This document shows positions 7,730 to 16,117 of a DNA stretch of 64,000 nt, piece by piece. A program made the position numbers and the translations under genes. The first letter of the stretch is position 1, and the number at the start of each line of letters is the position of its first letter. This DNA is from an uncultured Sphaerochaeta sp. (GTDB lineage: Bacteria; Spirochaetota; Spirochaetia; Sphaerochaetales; Sphaerochaetaceae): the NCBI RefSeq assembly GCF_963676285.1, contig NZ_OY781063.1, forward strand, positions 2,728,001-2,792,000, in the 5' to 3' direction. The notes beneath the pieces are model-generated. The model saw only the letters and a list, made by a program, of their open reading frames with translations, was not told the origin of the DNA and did no database searches.

Positions 7730-9469
7730 TTACAGGCTTGAAACACTCTTGTCACTGCGTTTTTGCAACATCGGAGTATGTTTCACTGCCTGGTGGTAGG
7801 CTTCGGCAATATTGGTGCAGTAGTCACCGATGTGCTCGAGATGCCTGATTTTCTCAAGGATCAAGAGCTCTACGCGTACATCAGCCTTTCCTCCACTCAG
7901 CCGTTCCTGGACAGTCTGGCTTAACCGGTTACGGTAGCTGTTGATCTGTTCCTCATACTCATTGGCCATCTGCATCTCGGCTTTGGTAAGGGTCTTGTCC
8001 ATCCGGTCACGGATGTAATCGAGGAAGTCCTGTACAATCTGCTGGTACGCCTTGAGGTCCTTGTCAGTCTCCTCATCGAAGACCCATCCTTGGGCAAATC
8101 GTCTCTGGCTGAGCATTGTCAGGTTGAAGCAACTGTCGGTTACCGACTCCAGCTCATCCATGACCCTGATAAGGCAGTTGAGGGAAGAGGCATTGGTAGG
8201 GGTTTGGGAGTCCTGCAAAAGGTGTACACAGAAGTCAGAAAGTTGTTCCTGCATCTGGTCGGCATACTCCTCGTCCTTTTTCATTGCCTGGATATCACTC
8301 TCCATGTTTGCGCTTGGGTTGTTGAACATACCACGATAGCGGGTAAGCATATTACAAGCTAGGTTTGCCATCTTCTTGATTTCATCTCGAATTGCCAGCA
8401 TGTAGATTTCAGGGCTGTCAATGAAGATACCACCGATATATTTAAAGTGGTAGGTTCCTTCATCATACTCAGCCTTTGCGGGCACGAGTCGTTTGATAAA
8501 CCTGGCATATTGATTAACGAATGGGAAGAAAATGACGGTGTTGATGACATTGAATACCGTATGGAACATGGCAAGGAAGAGTGGCAGCTGACTGCTGAGG
8601 GCACTGCCGGAGAGTGCGTAGATGTTGCCGGGGGTAATCCAATTGACAAACGTCAACAGGGGGTGGAATAGAATCAAGGAGATCACACTTCCAAAGACGT
8701 TGAAAATGATATGTGCCCAGGCAGCACGTTTTGCAGTAGTGCTTGTTCCAATGGAAGCAAGGTATGCTGTGATGGTTGTACCGATATTGGAGCCAAGAAT
8801 CATGGCAGCCGCTGCAGTAACACCAAGCCATCCGTTATATGCCATGGTAAGAGTCATTGCCATGGCAGCAGAGGAAGACTGGACTACCATCGTGATAACG
8901 GTTCCAAGGATGATACAGAGAAGGTTAATCCAGAGTGTATCATTGTTGATCGCAGACAGGAAAGCCAGTGCATCCACATTACCGGTAATATCCGGGATTG
9001 AATGGCTCATGAAATTCAGGCCGAGGAAGAGAATGCCGAATCCGAGCAATACGTCCGCGATGTCACGCTGCTGTGCTTTCTTGCTGAACATCAATGGACC
9101 GGCAAAGGCAATAGAAATAAGTGCCAGAACGGTGATGTCAAGCTTGAACCCCAACAGTGCCACCAACCAACCGGTAAAGGTGGTACCGATGTTGGCACCG
9201 AGGATGACTCCGATGGCTTGGGTAAGCCCCATCAGTCCTGCGTTGACAAAACTTACTACCATGACCGTGGTTGCTGAAGAACTCTGGATGATTATGGTAA
9301 TAAGAATACCGGTAAGAATGGATACCAACCGGTTTTTTGTCATGAGTTTAAGGACTGCCTTCATCTTGTCACCGGCAGTCTTCTGGAGGCCTTCACTAAG
9401 GAGTTTTATTCCAAAGAGGAAAAGACCCAAGCTGCCGACAATCTGGAAAAAGATCACAATGGTATTCAT
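7730..9469 (-). CDS. Na/Pi-cotransporter family protein with PhoU-like tail
   Basis: The 579 residues match the sodium/phosphate symporter II family (NptA/YjbB type). The two inverted membrane repeats are marked by QSSSATTVMVVSFVNAG near residue 62 and QSSSAAMAMTLTMAYNG near 196, the QSSS signatures that line the transport path. About eight to nine hydrophobic segments fill residues 1-330. From about 340 the protein is soluble and helical, with the spacing of a PhoU-like domain (EELSDFC, LIRVMDELESVTDSCFNL, RIRHLEHIGDYC type segments). The likely role is phosphate transport across the inner membrane. The start is ATG with no clear ribosome site; a possible TTACCA-N17-TACGGT promoter ends 9 nt before it. 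No pst genes are near. Confidence 0.88.
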   Translation of the reverse strand: MNTIVIFFQIVGSLGLFLFGIKLLSEGLQKTAGDKMKAVLKLMTKNRLVSILTGILITIIIQSSSATTVMVVSFVNAGLMGLTQAIGVILGANIGTTFTGWLVALLGFKLDITVLALISIAFAGPLMFSKKAQQRDIADVLLGFGILFLGLNFMSHSIPDITGNVDALAFLSAINNDTLWINLLCIILGTVITMVVQSSSAAMAMTLTMAYNGWLGVTAAAAMILGSNIGTTITAYLASIGTSTTAKRAAWAHIIFNVFGSVISLILFHPLLTFVNWITPGNIYALSGSALSSQLPLFLAMFHTVFNVINTVIFFPFVNQYARFIKRLVPAKAEYDEGTYHFKYIGGIFIDSPEIYMLAIRDEIKKMANLACNMLTRYRGMFNNPSANMESDIQAMKKDEEYADQMQEQLSDFCVHLLQDSQTPTNASSLNCLIRVMDELESVTDSCFNLTMLSQRRFAQGWVFDEETDKDLKAYQQIVQDFLDYIRDRMDKTLTKAEMQMANEYEEQINSYRNRLSQTVQERLSGGKADVRVELLILEKIRHLEHIGDYCTNIAEAYHQAVKHTPMLQKRSDKSVSSL

Positions 9470-9571
9470 ATCATTGATACCGTACCAATTTTTTGTCGCG
9501 TTGGTAAAGTAGAACCCATTCGATTAGATGAAAATCGTTTGTTCGCGGTGGTGCTGCTATCTCATAATGGA

Positions 9572-9600
9572 TTGAACTTTCAGCAGTGTTGTTGTATGGT
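9572..9600 (+). promoter_or_regulatory. Promoter implying leaderless prs mRNA
   Basis: TTGAAC (9572-9577) and TATGGT (9595-9600) are spaced by 17 bp, and the -10 box ends exactly 6 nt before the ATG at 9607. No Shine-Dalgarno site is visible between them. Confidence 0.6.
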
Positions 9601-9606
9601 TCAGCC

Positions 9607-10917
9607 ATGAGCATCATCAAACCCCATAAGCTTGGGATTATCTCAGGCCCAGGTTCGGAATATTTTACGGGAAAGGTGGTAAAACACCTCCGTCGTCTCT
9701 ATTTGGAACGGTATGAAAAACTGTCCAGTGCATTGGCTAAACGTCATGGTATGCGTGAGGATGAGATTCTCAAGACCGTCACGTTGATGGATGACTTGAA
9801 CAACAAGCGAATACCAAGAAGCAAATGCCCAACGACGTTCCAGTGTCCTGATTTCACTATCAAGGTGAAATATACCAAGTTTGCAAATGGGGAAGAGAAG
9901 GCCGAGATTCTTGATGCAGTCAGGGGTTTGAGAATCTTCATTGTCTATGATGTATCCAATATGGAACCTGTTAAGGTTGCTGGTTCTGATGAACCGGTCA
10001 GTCTTTCGGTCAATGACCATCTTATGTTTCTCTTTACCACAATCAATGCACTCCAACTTGCAGGAGCTGAGAGTGTTACCTTGGTACTTCCCACCTACCC
10101 TTATTCACGGCAACATAAGAAAGGTGCACGTGAGGCACTCACTGCTGCCATGTTTGGCCACATGTGTGAGATGTTGGGAGTTGAGCGCATCATAACCCTT
10201 GATATCCATAGCCGAGAGATTGAGAACAGTTTCTCAAAGCTTCATCTTGAAAATCTGCATGCTTCTTACCAGGTTCTGATTGCGCTTCGCAAGATTATTG
10301 ATTTCAGTGATCCTGATCTTGTGGTAGTTGCCCCCGACACCGGTGCTATCAGCAGGAACAAGTTCTATGCCCAAGCCTTGCACCGTCCCTTGGCAATGTT
10401 GTACAAGGAACGCGATTACTCCATTGTAAGTCGTGATGCTAAACACTCCAATATCAAGAGCATTAACCTGCTTGGTGATGTGAAGGGCAAGACTGTGCTT
10501 ATTGCCGATGATATGCTTGCAACCGGTGGAACCATGATCATCGCAATGCGTGAATTGATGAGTCTTGGTGCAAAAAAGATCATCTGTATGGTAAGTCTTC
10601 CCTTCTTCAATGCAGGAGCGGTTGAAGATTTTGATATGGCCTACAAAGAAGGTATTTTCTATCGGATCATCGGCACAAACTCAGTATTCCACGGGCGTGA
10701 TCTGCTAGACAAGGAGTGGTATGTGCAAGCTGACATAACTGAGTTGTTTGCTCGCGTTATCAGCCGTTTGCACCACGGCCGTTCCATCAGCCCTCTGCTT
10801 GATAACCGCAAATTCATCCAGATTCTTATCGATAACACGCAAGCTCAGGCTCAGGCTCAGGCCCAGTCGCAAGAGCCAAAACCGGGAGCTAGCGCTAGTA
10901 ACCCGGAGAGCAAGTAG
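9607..10917 (+). CDS. prs: Ribose-phosphate pyrophosphokinase, extended form
   Basis: PRPP synthetase transfers pyrophosphate from ATP to ribose 5-phosphate, feeding nucleotide, histidine and NAD synthesis. The PRPP-binding signature DDMLATGGTM is near residue 303, and the LPTYPYSRQHKKGAREALTA region near 163 matches the flexible catalytic loop area. At 436 residues it is over 100 longer than the common 310-320. The extra length is an N-terminal extension and insertions (about residues 25-85) plus a C-terminal tail with QAQAQAQAQ followed by PKPGAS. The start was chosen because a promoter ends 6 nt upstream; a TTG 21 nt earlier is also in frame. Enough motifs are intact for activity to be likely. 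The gene is monocistronic and ends within a hairpin. Confidence 0.9.
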   Translation: MSIIKPHKLGIISGPGSEYFTGKVVKHLRRLYLERYEKLSSALAKRHGMREDEILKTVTLMDDLNNKRIPRSKCPTTFQCPDFTIKVKYTKFANGEEKAEILDAVRGLRIFIVYDVSNMEPVKVAGSDEPVSLSVNDHLMFLFTTINALQLAGAESVTLVLPTYPYSRQHKKGAREALTAAMFGHMCEMLGVERIITLDIHSREIENSFSKLHLENLHASYQVLIALRKIIDFSDPDLVVVAPDTGAISRNKFYAQALHRPLAMLYKERDYSIVSRDAKHSNIKSINLLGDVKGKTVLIADDMLATGGTMIIAMRELMSLGAKKIICMVSLPFFNAGAVEDFDMAYKEGIFYRIIGTNSVFHGRDLLDKEWYVQADITELFARVISRLHHGRSISPLLDNRKFIQILIDNTQAQAQAQAQSQEPKPGASASNPESK

Positions 10918-10936
10918 ATCTTGTTGTCCGGGTTAC
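10898..10936 (+). terminator. Long hairpin overlapping the prs stop codon
   Basis: GTAACCCGG (10898-10906) and CCGGGTTAC (10928-10936) are perfect complements, and the inner CAAG/CTTG can pair too. The stop codon of prs lies in the loop region. No T-tract follows. It may act as a transcript end or a protective 3' structure. Confidence 0.55.
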
Positions 10937-11009
10937 ACCTACCTCCCACCATCTGATCGTTCATCAGGGGGTGAGTTGTACCTTAATTTTACCATCTGGA
11001 GTTATTACC

Positions 11010-12203
11010 ATGCACATGTCACATAGGATCTCTGCCTTTCAATGCTCTCCCATTCGTCGTCTCTCCCCATACGCTCGCGATGCAGTGAACAGGGGAATCA
11101 AGGTCTATCATCTGAATATCGGACAACCTGATATAAAGACCCCTCCCCAGGTTATCGAGGCAGTTCAAAATTATGACCAGAGTATTATTGCCTATGGAAA
11201 TAGTGAGGGAATGCAAGAACTTCGTGAAGCCCTCCCTGCCTATTATGCAAAGTATGGTCTTAATGTGGATACAGAGGATATTCTTATCACGACCGGGGGG
11301 AGTGAAGCCCTTCAGTTTGCATTCATGACGCTTTGTGATCCGTATGATGAGATCATCATTCCTGAACCATATTATACCAATGTCTCTTCCTTCGCCCACT
11401 CCGCGATGGTTGATTTGGTTCCCGTTACCAGCAACATGGAGGAGGAGTTTTCTCTTCCAGATATCAGTGCCTTTGAACAGAAGATTTCCAGGAAGACTGG
11501 GGCAATCCTACTATGTAGTCCCAATAATCCCACTGGACATGTCTATACGAAGGATGAGTTGTTGCAGCTTTTGAATCTCTGTAAGAAGCATGACATTTTC
11601 CTGATTGTCGATGAGGTGTACCGAGAGTTCTGCTATGACGGGAAGGAGTTCACCAGTGTCCTTTCCTTTGAGGAGTTCAGCGACCGGGTCATCTGTGTGG
11701 ACAGTTTCTCAAAACGATACAGCATGTGTGGAGCCCGGATCGGTGCCTTGGTGAGCAAGAACAAGGAAGTCTTGGAGAATGCACTCAAGCTCTCCCAGGC
11801 TCGCTTGTGTCCTCCTGACATTGAGCAGGTGGCTGCTCTTGCTGCATTAAGTACTGATGACTCATATCTTCGTGAAGTAAAGATTGAGTATGAGAAGAGA
11901 AGGGATTTCATCGTAAATGCTTTGCAAAAGATTGACGGGGTGAAAGTGAGCAACCCGAAGGGTGCATTCTATCTAGTGGCAGAACTCCCCGTGGATGATG
12001 CAGAGTCATTTGCTACATTCATGCTTCGCGACTTCAATTTGAATGGGGAGACTGTCATGGTCGCCCCATGTGAGGATTTCTATGTAACCAAAGGGTTGGG
12101 ACACCGGCAGGTAAGAATTGCCTATGTGCTCAACACCGATGATTTGGCAAAGGCAGCAGCCTGCATTGAAGCAGGCCTTGCTGCTTACCGCGCTCAGATG
12201 TGA
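11010..12203 (+). CDS. Class I PLP aminotransferase (AspC-like)
   Basis: A 397-residue fold-type I aminotransferase, close to aspartate aminotransferase of the AspC/PatA group, which moves amino groups between aspartate or another amino acid and 2-oxoglutarate. Visible motifs are NIGQPDIKTPP near residue 33, SPNNPTGHVYT near 170 and DSFSKRYSMCGARIGA near 230-245, where the lysine of SFSK is the PLP anchor. The start ATG has CTGGAG 8 nt upstream; another ATG two codons later is equally possible. It stands alone and converges with yjbQ with a gap of 4 nt. Exact substrate is uncertain. Confidence 0.9.
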   Translation: MHMSHRISAFQCSPIRRLSPYARDAVNRGIKVYHLNIGQPDIKTPPQVIEAVQNYDQSIIAYGNSEGMQELREALPAYYAKYGLNVDTEDILITTGGSEALQFAFMTLCDPYDEIIIPEPYYTNVSSFAHSAMVDLVPVTSNMEEEFSLPDISAFEQKISRKTGAILLCSPNNPTGHVYTKDELLQLLNLCKKHDIFLIVDEVYREFCYDGKEFTSVLSFEEFSDRVICVDSFSKRYSMCGARIGALVSKNKEVLENALKLSQARLCPPDIEQVAALAALSTDDSYLREVKIEYEKRRDFIVNALQKIDGVKVSNPKGAFYLVAELPVDDAESFATFMLRDFNLNGETVMVAPCEDFYVTKGLGHRQVRIAYVLNTDDLAKAAACIEAGLAAYRAQM

Positions 12204-12207
12204 TGAT

Positions 12208-12627
12208 CTATTCTCCGATGATCTTGATGAGGACATGTTTGTCTCTCATGCCATCAAAGTCATAGTAGAAAATCTCTTCCCAAGAGCCAAAGTCGAGTTT
12301 TCCTCCTGTAATTGCAATGACCGCCTCTCTCCCCATAATGGATCGCTTGAGGTGGCCATCTGCATTATGTTCCTTTTCTGTGTTGTGTTTGTACTGCTCG
12401 TAGGGCAGTTCGGGGGCCAATTTCTCCAGCCAGATTTCGAAATCTTCATGCAATCCCGTTTCCACGGCATTGATGAACACGCTACTGGTAATGTTCATCG
12501 CATTGACCAATACCAGTCCTTCTCTAATTCCGCACTCATTAACTGCTTCCTGTACAGCATCAGTGATATTGACGAGTCCTCGTCGTTTGTTGAGGTGAAA
12601 CCAGAGTTCCTTTCGATAGGTCATCAT
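12208..12627 (-). CDS. yjbQ: YjbQ / UPF0047 family protein
   Basis: The 139 residues match the YjbQ (UPF0047) family, small beta-sandwich proteins that can show thiamine-phosphate synthase side activity but whose main role is unsettled. The usual closing pattern [19 protein letters not shown] is present, as is [12 protein letters not shown] near residue 45. The expected HxxEN-like segment is altered here: [20 protein letters not shown]. An AGAGGAGG site lies 5 nt before this ATG and 8 nt before the next one, so either may be used. It is divergent from the DMT transporter gene. Confidence 0.85.
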   Translation of the reverse strand: MMTYRKELWFHLNKRRGLVNITDAVQEAVNECGIREGLVLVNAMNITSSVFINAVETGLHEDFEIWLEKLAPELPYEQYKHNTEKEHNADGHLKRSIMGREAVIAITGGKLDFGSWEEIFYYDFDGMRDKHVLIKIIGE

Positions 12628-12704
12628 AGGCGCCTCCTCTTGCATGATTAGTATACCACCATTAGTTGCAGGGCTGAAGCTTTAAGGATACACTGCCAGC
12701 CATT

Positions 12705-13607
12705 ATGGATAAAACTATCGTTGTGTTGCCGAAGGCCCGTATACTGGGCCATCTTGCGGTGATCAGTACCATGACCTTCTGGGCTGTTACCTTTGTTTCG
12801 ACCAAGCTGCTCTTGGTTGCCTTTACACCTGCCCAAATCCTGATGGTCCGCTCCCTGCTTGGGTTGGTCCTTTTATTTCTCATTAATCCCAGAAGCGTGG
12901 GATACTCCTCACGTAAGGACCGGATACTGGTGGCAGCAGCTGGGACGATGGGTATCTTCCTGTACTACTATCTGGAGAATACTGCTCTGGTCTATACCAG
13001 TGCGAGTAATGTAGGGGTAATTGTTGCAACTGCACCGTTTTTTACCCTTATGGCTACGCATTTTTTCTTGAAGGAAGATTCCTTGAAGAAAAACTACTTT
13101 CTTGGGTTTGCAATTTCAATGGCAGGAATAATCTTGCTGACGGTCGGGGATGGGACCACTCTGGATATCAACCCTTTTGGGGATTTTCTTGCTTTGGTGG
13201 CAATTATGATGTGGGGACTTTATACCGTGCTCACACGTTTGGTCGCACGAAGGGGATACTCAAATCTTCTTGTTACGAGGGACATGTTTTTCTATGCACT
13301 CATCATTCAGGTGGTGGTGTTGCTTATTGAGGGGAAACCTTTTGATTTTCAAGCAATGGTGACTGCTCCCTATCTTTATCATCTGTTGTTTCTTGGATTT
13401 ATTGCTTCTGCATTCTGTTTTGTGTCTTGGAATTATGGTCTACGTACCATTGGTGTGGTCAAGAGTTCCTTTTACCTCTATCTGAGCCCGATTATCACGA
13501 TCGTGTTTGCTTCCTTGGTACTTGGGGAGACCTTCACGGTAATGGATGCAATTGGTACTGCATGTACCTTGGCCGGACTTTTGATAAGTGAATATCGAAG
13601 ACGATAA
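12705..13607 (+). CDS. DMT/EamA family exporter
   Basis: A 300-residue membrane protein with about ten hydrophobic helices arranged as two EamA repeats (about 12-145 and 160-298), the RhaT/YdcZ-type drug/metabolite transporter plan. TFWAVTFVSTKLLL near residue 25 and LVAIMMWGLYTVLTRLV near 165 are the paired repeat starts. These carriers usually export amino acids or other small metabolites; the substrate cannot be told. A possible TTGCAG-N17-TACACT promoter ends 10 nt before the ATG, giving at most a few leader bases. AAGGA further up lies inside that promoter. Confidence 0.87.
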   Translation: MDKTIVVLPKARILGHLAVISTMTFWAVTFVSTKLLLVAFTPAQILMVRSLLGLVLLFLINPRSVGYSSRKDRILVAAAGTMGIFLYYYLENTALVYTSASNVGVIVATAPFFTLMATHFFLKEDSLKKNYFLGFAISMAGIILLTVGDGTTLDINPFGDFLALVAIMMWGLYTVLTRLVARRGYSNLLVTRDMFFYALIIQVVVLLIEGKPFDFQAMVTAPYLYHLLFLGFIASAFCFVSWNYGLRTIGVVKSSFYLYLSPIITIVFASLVLGETFTVMDAIGTACTLAGLLISEYRRR

Positions 13608-13660
13608 GCACTTGTCAAACTACTATACTGATGTTACCCTCTTTCTAGAGGTGACGGGGT

Positions 13661-14833
13661 ATGGATACACAAAGCAAATTGGATATCTTGAGTCGTGATG
13701 CCCAGTATGATCTTAGCTGTGCCTGTGGGACAAAGAATCCTGATGAACACCGTAAACGGAACAGCAAGGGTAGTGGATGGCTCTATCCTACCACAACCGC
13801 AAGTGGAGGGCCTGGCATTATTCTCAAGACATTGCTGGGAAATCGGTGTACCAACGACTGTAAGTATTGTCCACTCAGAACAGGGCAAGACTTTCGTCCT
13901 GTAGCACTCTCCCCTTCAGAGATGGCCTCCTTCTTTTATGATTTCCAGGCAAAACGGCCACTTCTTGGGTTGTTCCTCTCCAGTGCTGTTATGGGAGATG
14001 CAGGAGGGACTATGGAATTGCTAGTTTCCACTGCTAAAATCTTGAGAAACCGTTACCATTACAAGGGATATATACATTTGAAGGTAATCCCGGGATCGAG
14101 TAAGGAGAGTATTGATGAAGCTCTCAAGTACGCAAGTGCTCTTTCCTTGAATATCGAAACACCGGGGGAGCAACATTTTTCCAAGCTTACTGATGCCAAA
14201 AACTATATGCAGGATATTCTCGAGCCTCTCAAGTATATTGCCAGTCAGACAGCTCGAGGTAGTCAATATCAACGGGTACATACCTCCAGTCAGTTCATAG
14301 TTGGCGCCAGCAATGAGCTGGATAAGGAAATCTTGTTGTACACAAGTCGTATGTACAAGGAACTACATATGGGGAGGCTCTACTTCAGTGCCTACCAACG
14401 TGGGTTGGGAGACCCAACGCTTCCAGGTGAGCAAATTGCCATACCAGTCCAAGAGCAGCTGGAACTGTTCGAGGATCTTCCCATGACTCCTGTACAGGAT
14501 CAAGGGCTGCTGACAAGGGAACACCGACTCTACCAAGCCGATTGGCTCTTACGGAAATATGGGTTTGATTTTGAGGAGTTGTCCTTCGAACAGGAAGGCA
14601 ATCTCAGCCTACATGATGACCCTAAGCTTGCTTGGGCAAAAGCCAACATTGATTTTTATCCACTCTCTATCAAGCGCTCCCCAAAGGAAGCTTTACTCCG
14701 GGTTCCAGGTCTTGGACCTACCTATGTGAATCGAATCATCGATAGACGGCGTAATACTCCTATATCATGCCTCGAGGATCTGCGTCTTCCTTTCTCAACC
14801 TTGGAAAAAGCTCGACCATTTATCACTATGTAA
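13661..14833 (+). CDS. HhH-containing radical SAM protein, putative DNA modification/repair
   Basis: The 390-residue protein belongs to the radical SAM group often labelled putative DNA modification/repair protein. The 4Fe-4S ligands are C63-x3-C67-x2-C70 (CTNDCKYC). An earlier cysteine pair lies at C20 and C22. The C-terminus carries a helix-hairpin-helix DNA-binding motif, LRVPGLGPTYVNRI, near residue 345. The combination suggests action on nucleic acid, but the chemistry is not known to me. GAGGTG lies about 8 nt before the ATG. The next gene follows within 45 bp but seems to have its own promoter. Confidence 0.82.
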   Translation: MDTQSKLDILSRDAQYDLSCACGTKNPDEHRKRNSKGSGWLYPTTTASGGPGIILKTLLGNRCTNDCKYCPLRTGQDFRPVALSPSEMASFFYDFQAKRPLLGLFLSSAVMGDAGGTMELLVSTAKILRNRYHYKGYIHLKVIPGSSKESIDEALKYASALSLNIETPGEQHFSKLTDAKNYMQDILEPLKYIASQTARGSQYQRVHTSSQFIVGASNELDKEILLYTSRMYKELHMGRLYFSAYQRGLGDPTLPGEQIAIPVQEQLELFEDLPMTPVQDQGLLTREHRLYQADWLLRKYGFDFEELSFEQEGNLSLHDDPKLAWAKANIDFYPLSIKRSPKEALLRVPGLGPTYVNRIIDRRRNTPISCLEDLRLPFSTLEKARPFITM

Positions 14834-14842
14834 AGAAAGGCC

Positions 14843-14871
14843 TTGTTGTCTCTCCTGCAAATCCCTACAAT
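14843..14871 (+). promoter_or_regulatory. Promoter implying leaderless MFS mRNA
   Basis: TTGTTG (14843-14848), a 17-bp spacer, and TACAAT (14866-14871) lie in the short gap after the radical SAM gene. The -10 ends 6 nt before the ATG at 14878, which also decides the start. Confidence 0.58.
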
Positions 14872-14877
14872 GCATCC

Positions 14878-16038
14878 ATGGTCAGTCTCTATGCATCCTT
14901 CTTTTTTGTATTTGGCATCATGGCAGTGGTCAATCCGTACCTGCAGGTGATGATCAGAAACCTTGGGTACTCACATGATGTTGTGGGGTTCCTCCTTGCA
15001 GTTTTTGAAACTGCTGGTATTGTCGGACCCTTGTTGGTTGCACGTTACGTCGACAAACACGGATCTGGCAAGAATACTATACTCCTGGGTACGGTCTTGT
15101 CTGCCTTGGGTGTGTTGATGCTGATGTGTTCCACCTCCATTTGGATGACGATGTTTGCTTTGATACTCCTGGCTTTCTTTCTCCGGTCCCTGGTTCCCGT
15201 TATTGATAGCTATGCGAATAATCGATTGAATGGCGATGCCCAGAAATACACGTTGCTCAGAAGTGGTGGCACGATTGGTTTTGTCCTTTTCTCTTTGTTG
15301 CTGGCTATAACCCGTAAGCCTGATCTTGCCAGCAACAGCAGTATAGGCTTGTATGCCTTAGTAGCATTTTTCCTTTTTATGCTACCGGTATTGGCTTGGA
15401 AGAAGGATCCAAAACGAAGGGAGATGCCACCTGTTACCTCAGATAATGCTGAAGGAAAGTGGTATGATCTTGCATTTGTGATTGGCTTGGTGATTATTGG
15501 TTTGAACCGAATCAGCATGTCCTCCATTGCCAGCTTCTTTTCGTTGTATCTGGTAGAAGAGCTGGGGGTTAATGCTATCAGCTTGATGAATGCAATTGCA
15601 TCAGGCAGTGAGTTTGGTGCCCTCATTCTTGCAGGCTATCTACTGCAAAGAAAAAAGGTGCTTCCTGTCAGCCTTTTGATGATCAGCAGTGGAGCATTGG
15701 TAGTTCGTCTGCTCATCTATGCGTTGGTTCCTACCTTGGGTGGTGCATTGGTAGCTCAGTTCCTTCATAGCCTTTGTTATGGGTTCTTTCACCCTGCGGC
15801 AATCTTTTTGGTTGCTCGAAGGGTGAGACGTTCTCACAGAACGCTTGGGATGTCTATGTATGTTTCGCTTGGAATAGGTCTGCCTACAGTCCTAGGCTCC
15901 AGCCTAGGAGGGCTTGTCCTTGAACAGTTTGGATATCGTGTATTGTTCATGGGGTATTCCCTGTTTGCATTGGCTTCGGTTATGGTAGGTCTTGGTAATT
16001 ATAAACGTATGACCTCAAGTACACTGGAATCCATATGA
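14878..16038 (+). CDS. MFS transporter (phenylpropionate permease-like subgroup)
   Basis: A 386-residue major facilitator with about twelve hydrophobic helices. GFLLAVFETAGIVGPLLVAR near residue 35, with the following YVDKHGSGKN, resembles the loop 2-3 region of the MFS_1-like/HsrA-type carriers. The second half begins near 200 with SMSSIASFFSLYLVEELGVN, the matching repeat start. The frame is open upstream to an ATG inside the radical SAM gene, but those extra residues are polar and unlike a transporter start. The start used here lies 6 nt after a clear -10 box. The substrate is unknown; sugar or aromatic-acid uptake are both possible. Confidence 0.83.
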   Translation: MVSLYASFFFVFGIMAVVNPYLQVMIRNLGYSHDVVGFLLAVFETAGIVGPLLVARYVDKHGSGKNTILLGTVLSALGVLMLMCSTSIWMTMFALILLAFFLRSLVPVIDSYANNRLNGDAQKYTLLRSGGTIGFVLFSLLLAITRKPDLASNSSIGLYALVAFFLFMLPVLAWKKDPKRREMPPVTSDNAEGKWYDLAFVIGLVIIGLNRISMSSIASFFSLYLVEELGVNAISLMNAIASGSEFGALILAGYLLQRKKVLPVSLLMISSGALVVRLLIYALVPTLGGALVAQFLHSLCYGFFHPAAIFLVARRVRRSHRTLGMSMYVSLGIGLPTVLGSSLGGLVLEQFGYRVLFMGYSLFALASVMVGLGNYKRMTSSTLESI

Positions 16039-16117
16039 TTTGGTCTTGTGAGTGCAGGGGTCTAAGTTTGAATGAGAGAGAAAGGTGTGATATGCTCTAC
16101 TACGAGGAGAGGCAACA

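Noticed and set aside
8622..9512. 296-codon plus-strand open frame opposite the Na/Pi transporter
   Set aside because: Its translation is low-complexity and unlike any family, while the minus strand gives a full transporter with both QSSS repeats.
14767..14877. Earlier ATG for the MFS transporter inside the radical SAM gene
   Set aside because: The added residues are polar and not transporter-like, no ribosome site precedes the ATG, and a -10 box lies 6 nt before the later ATG.
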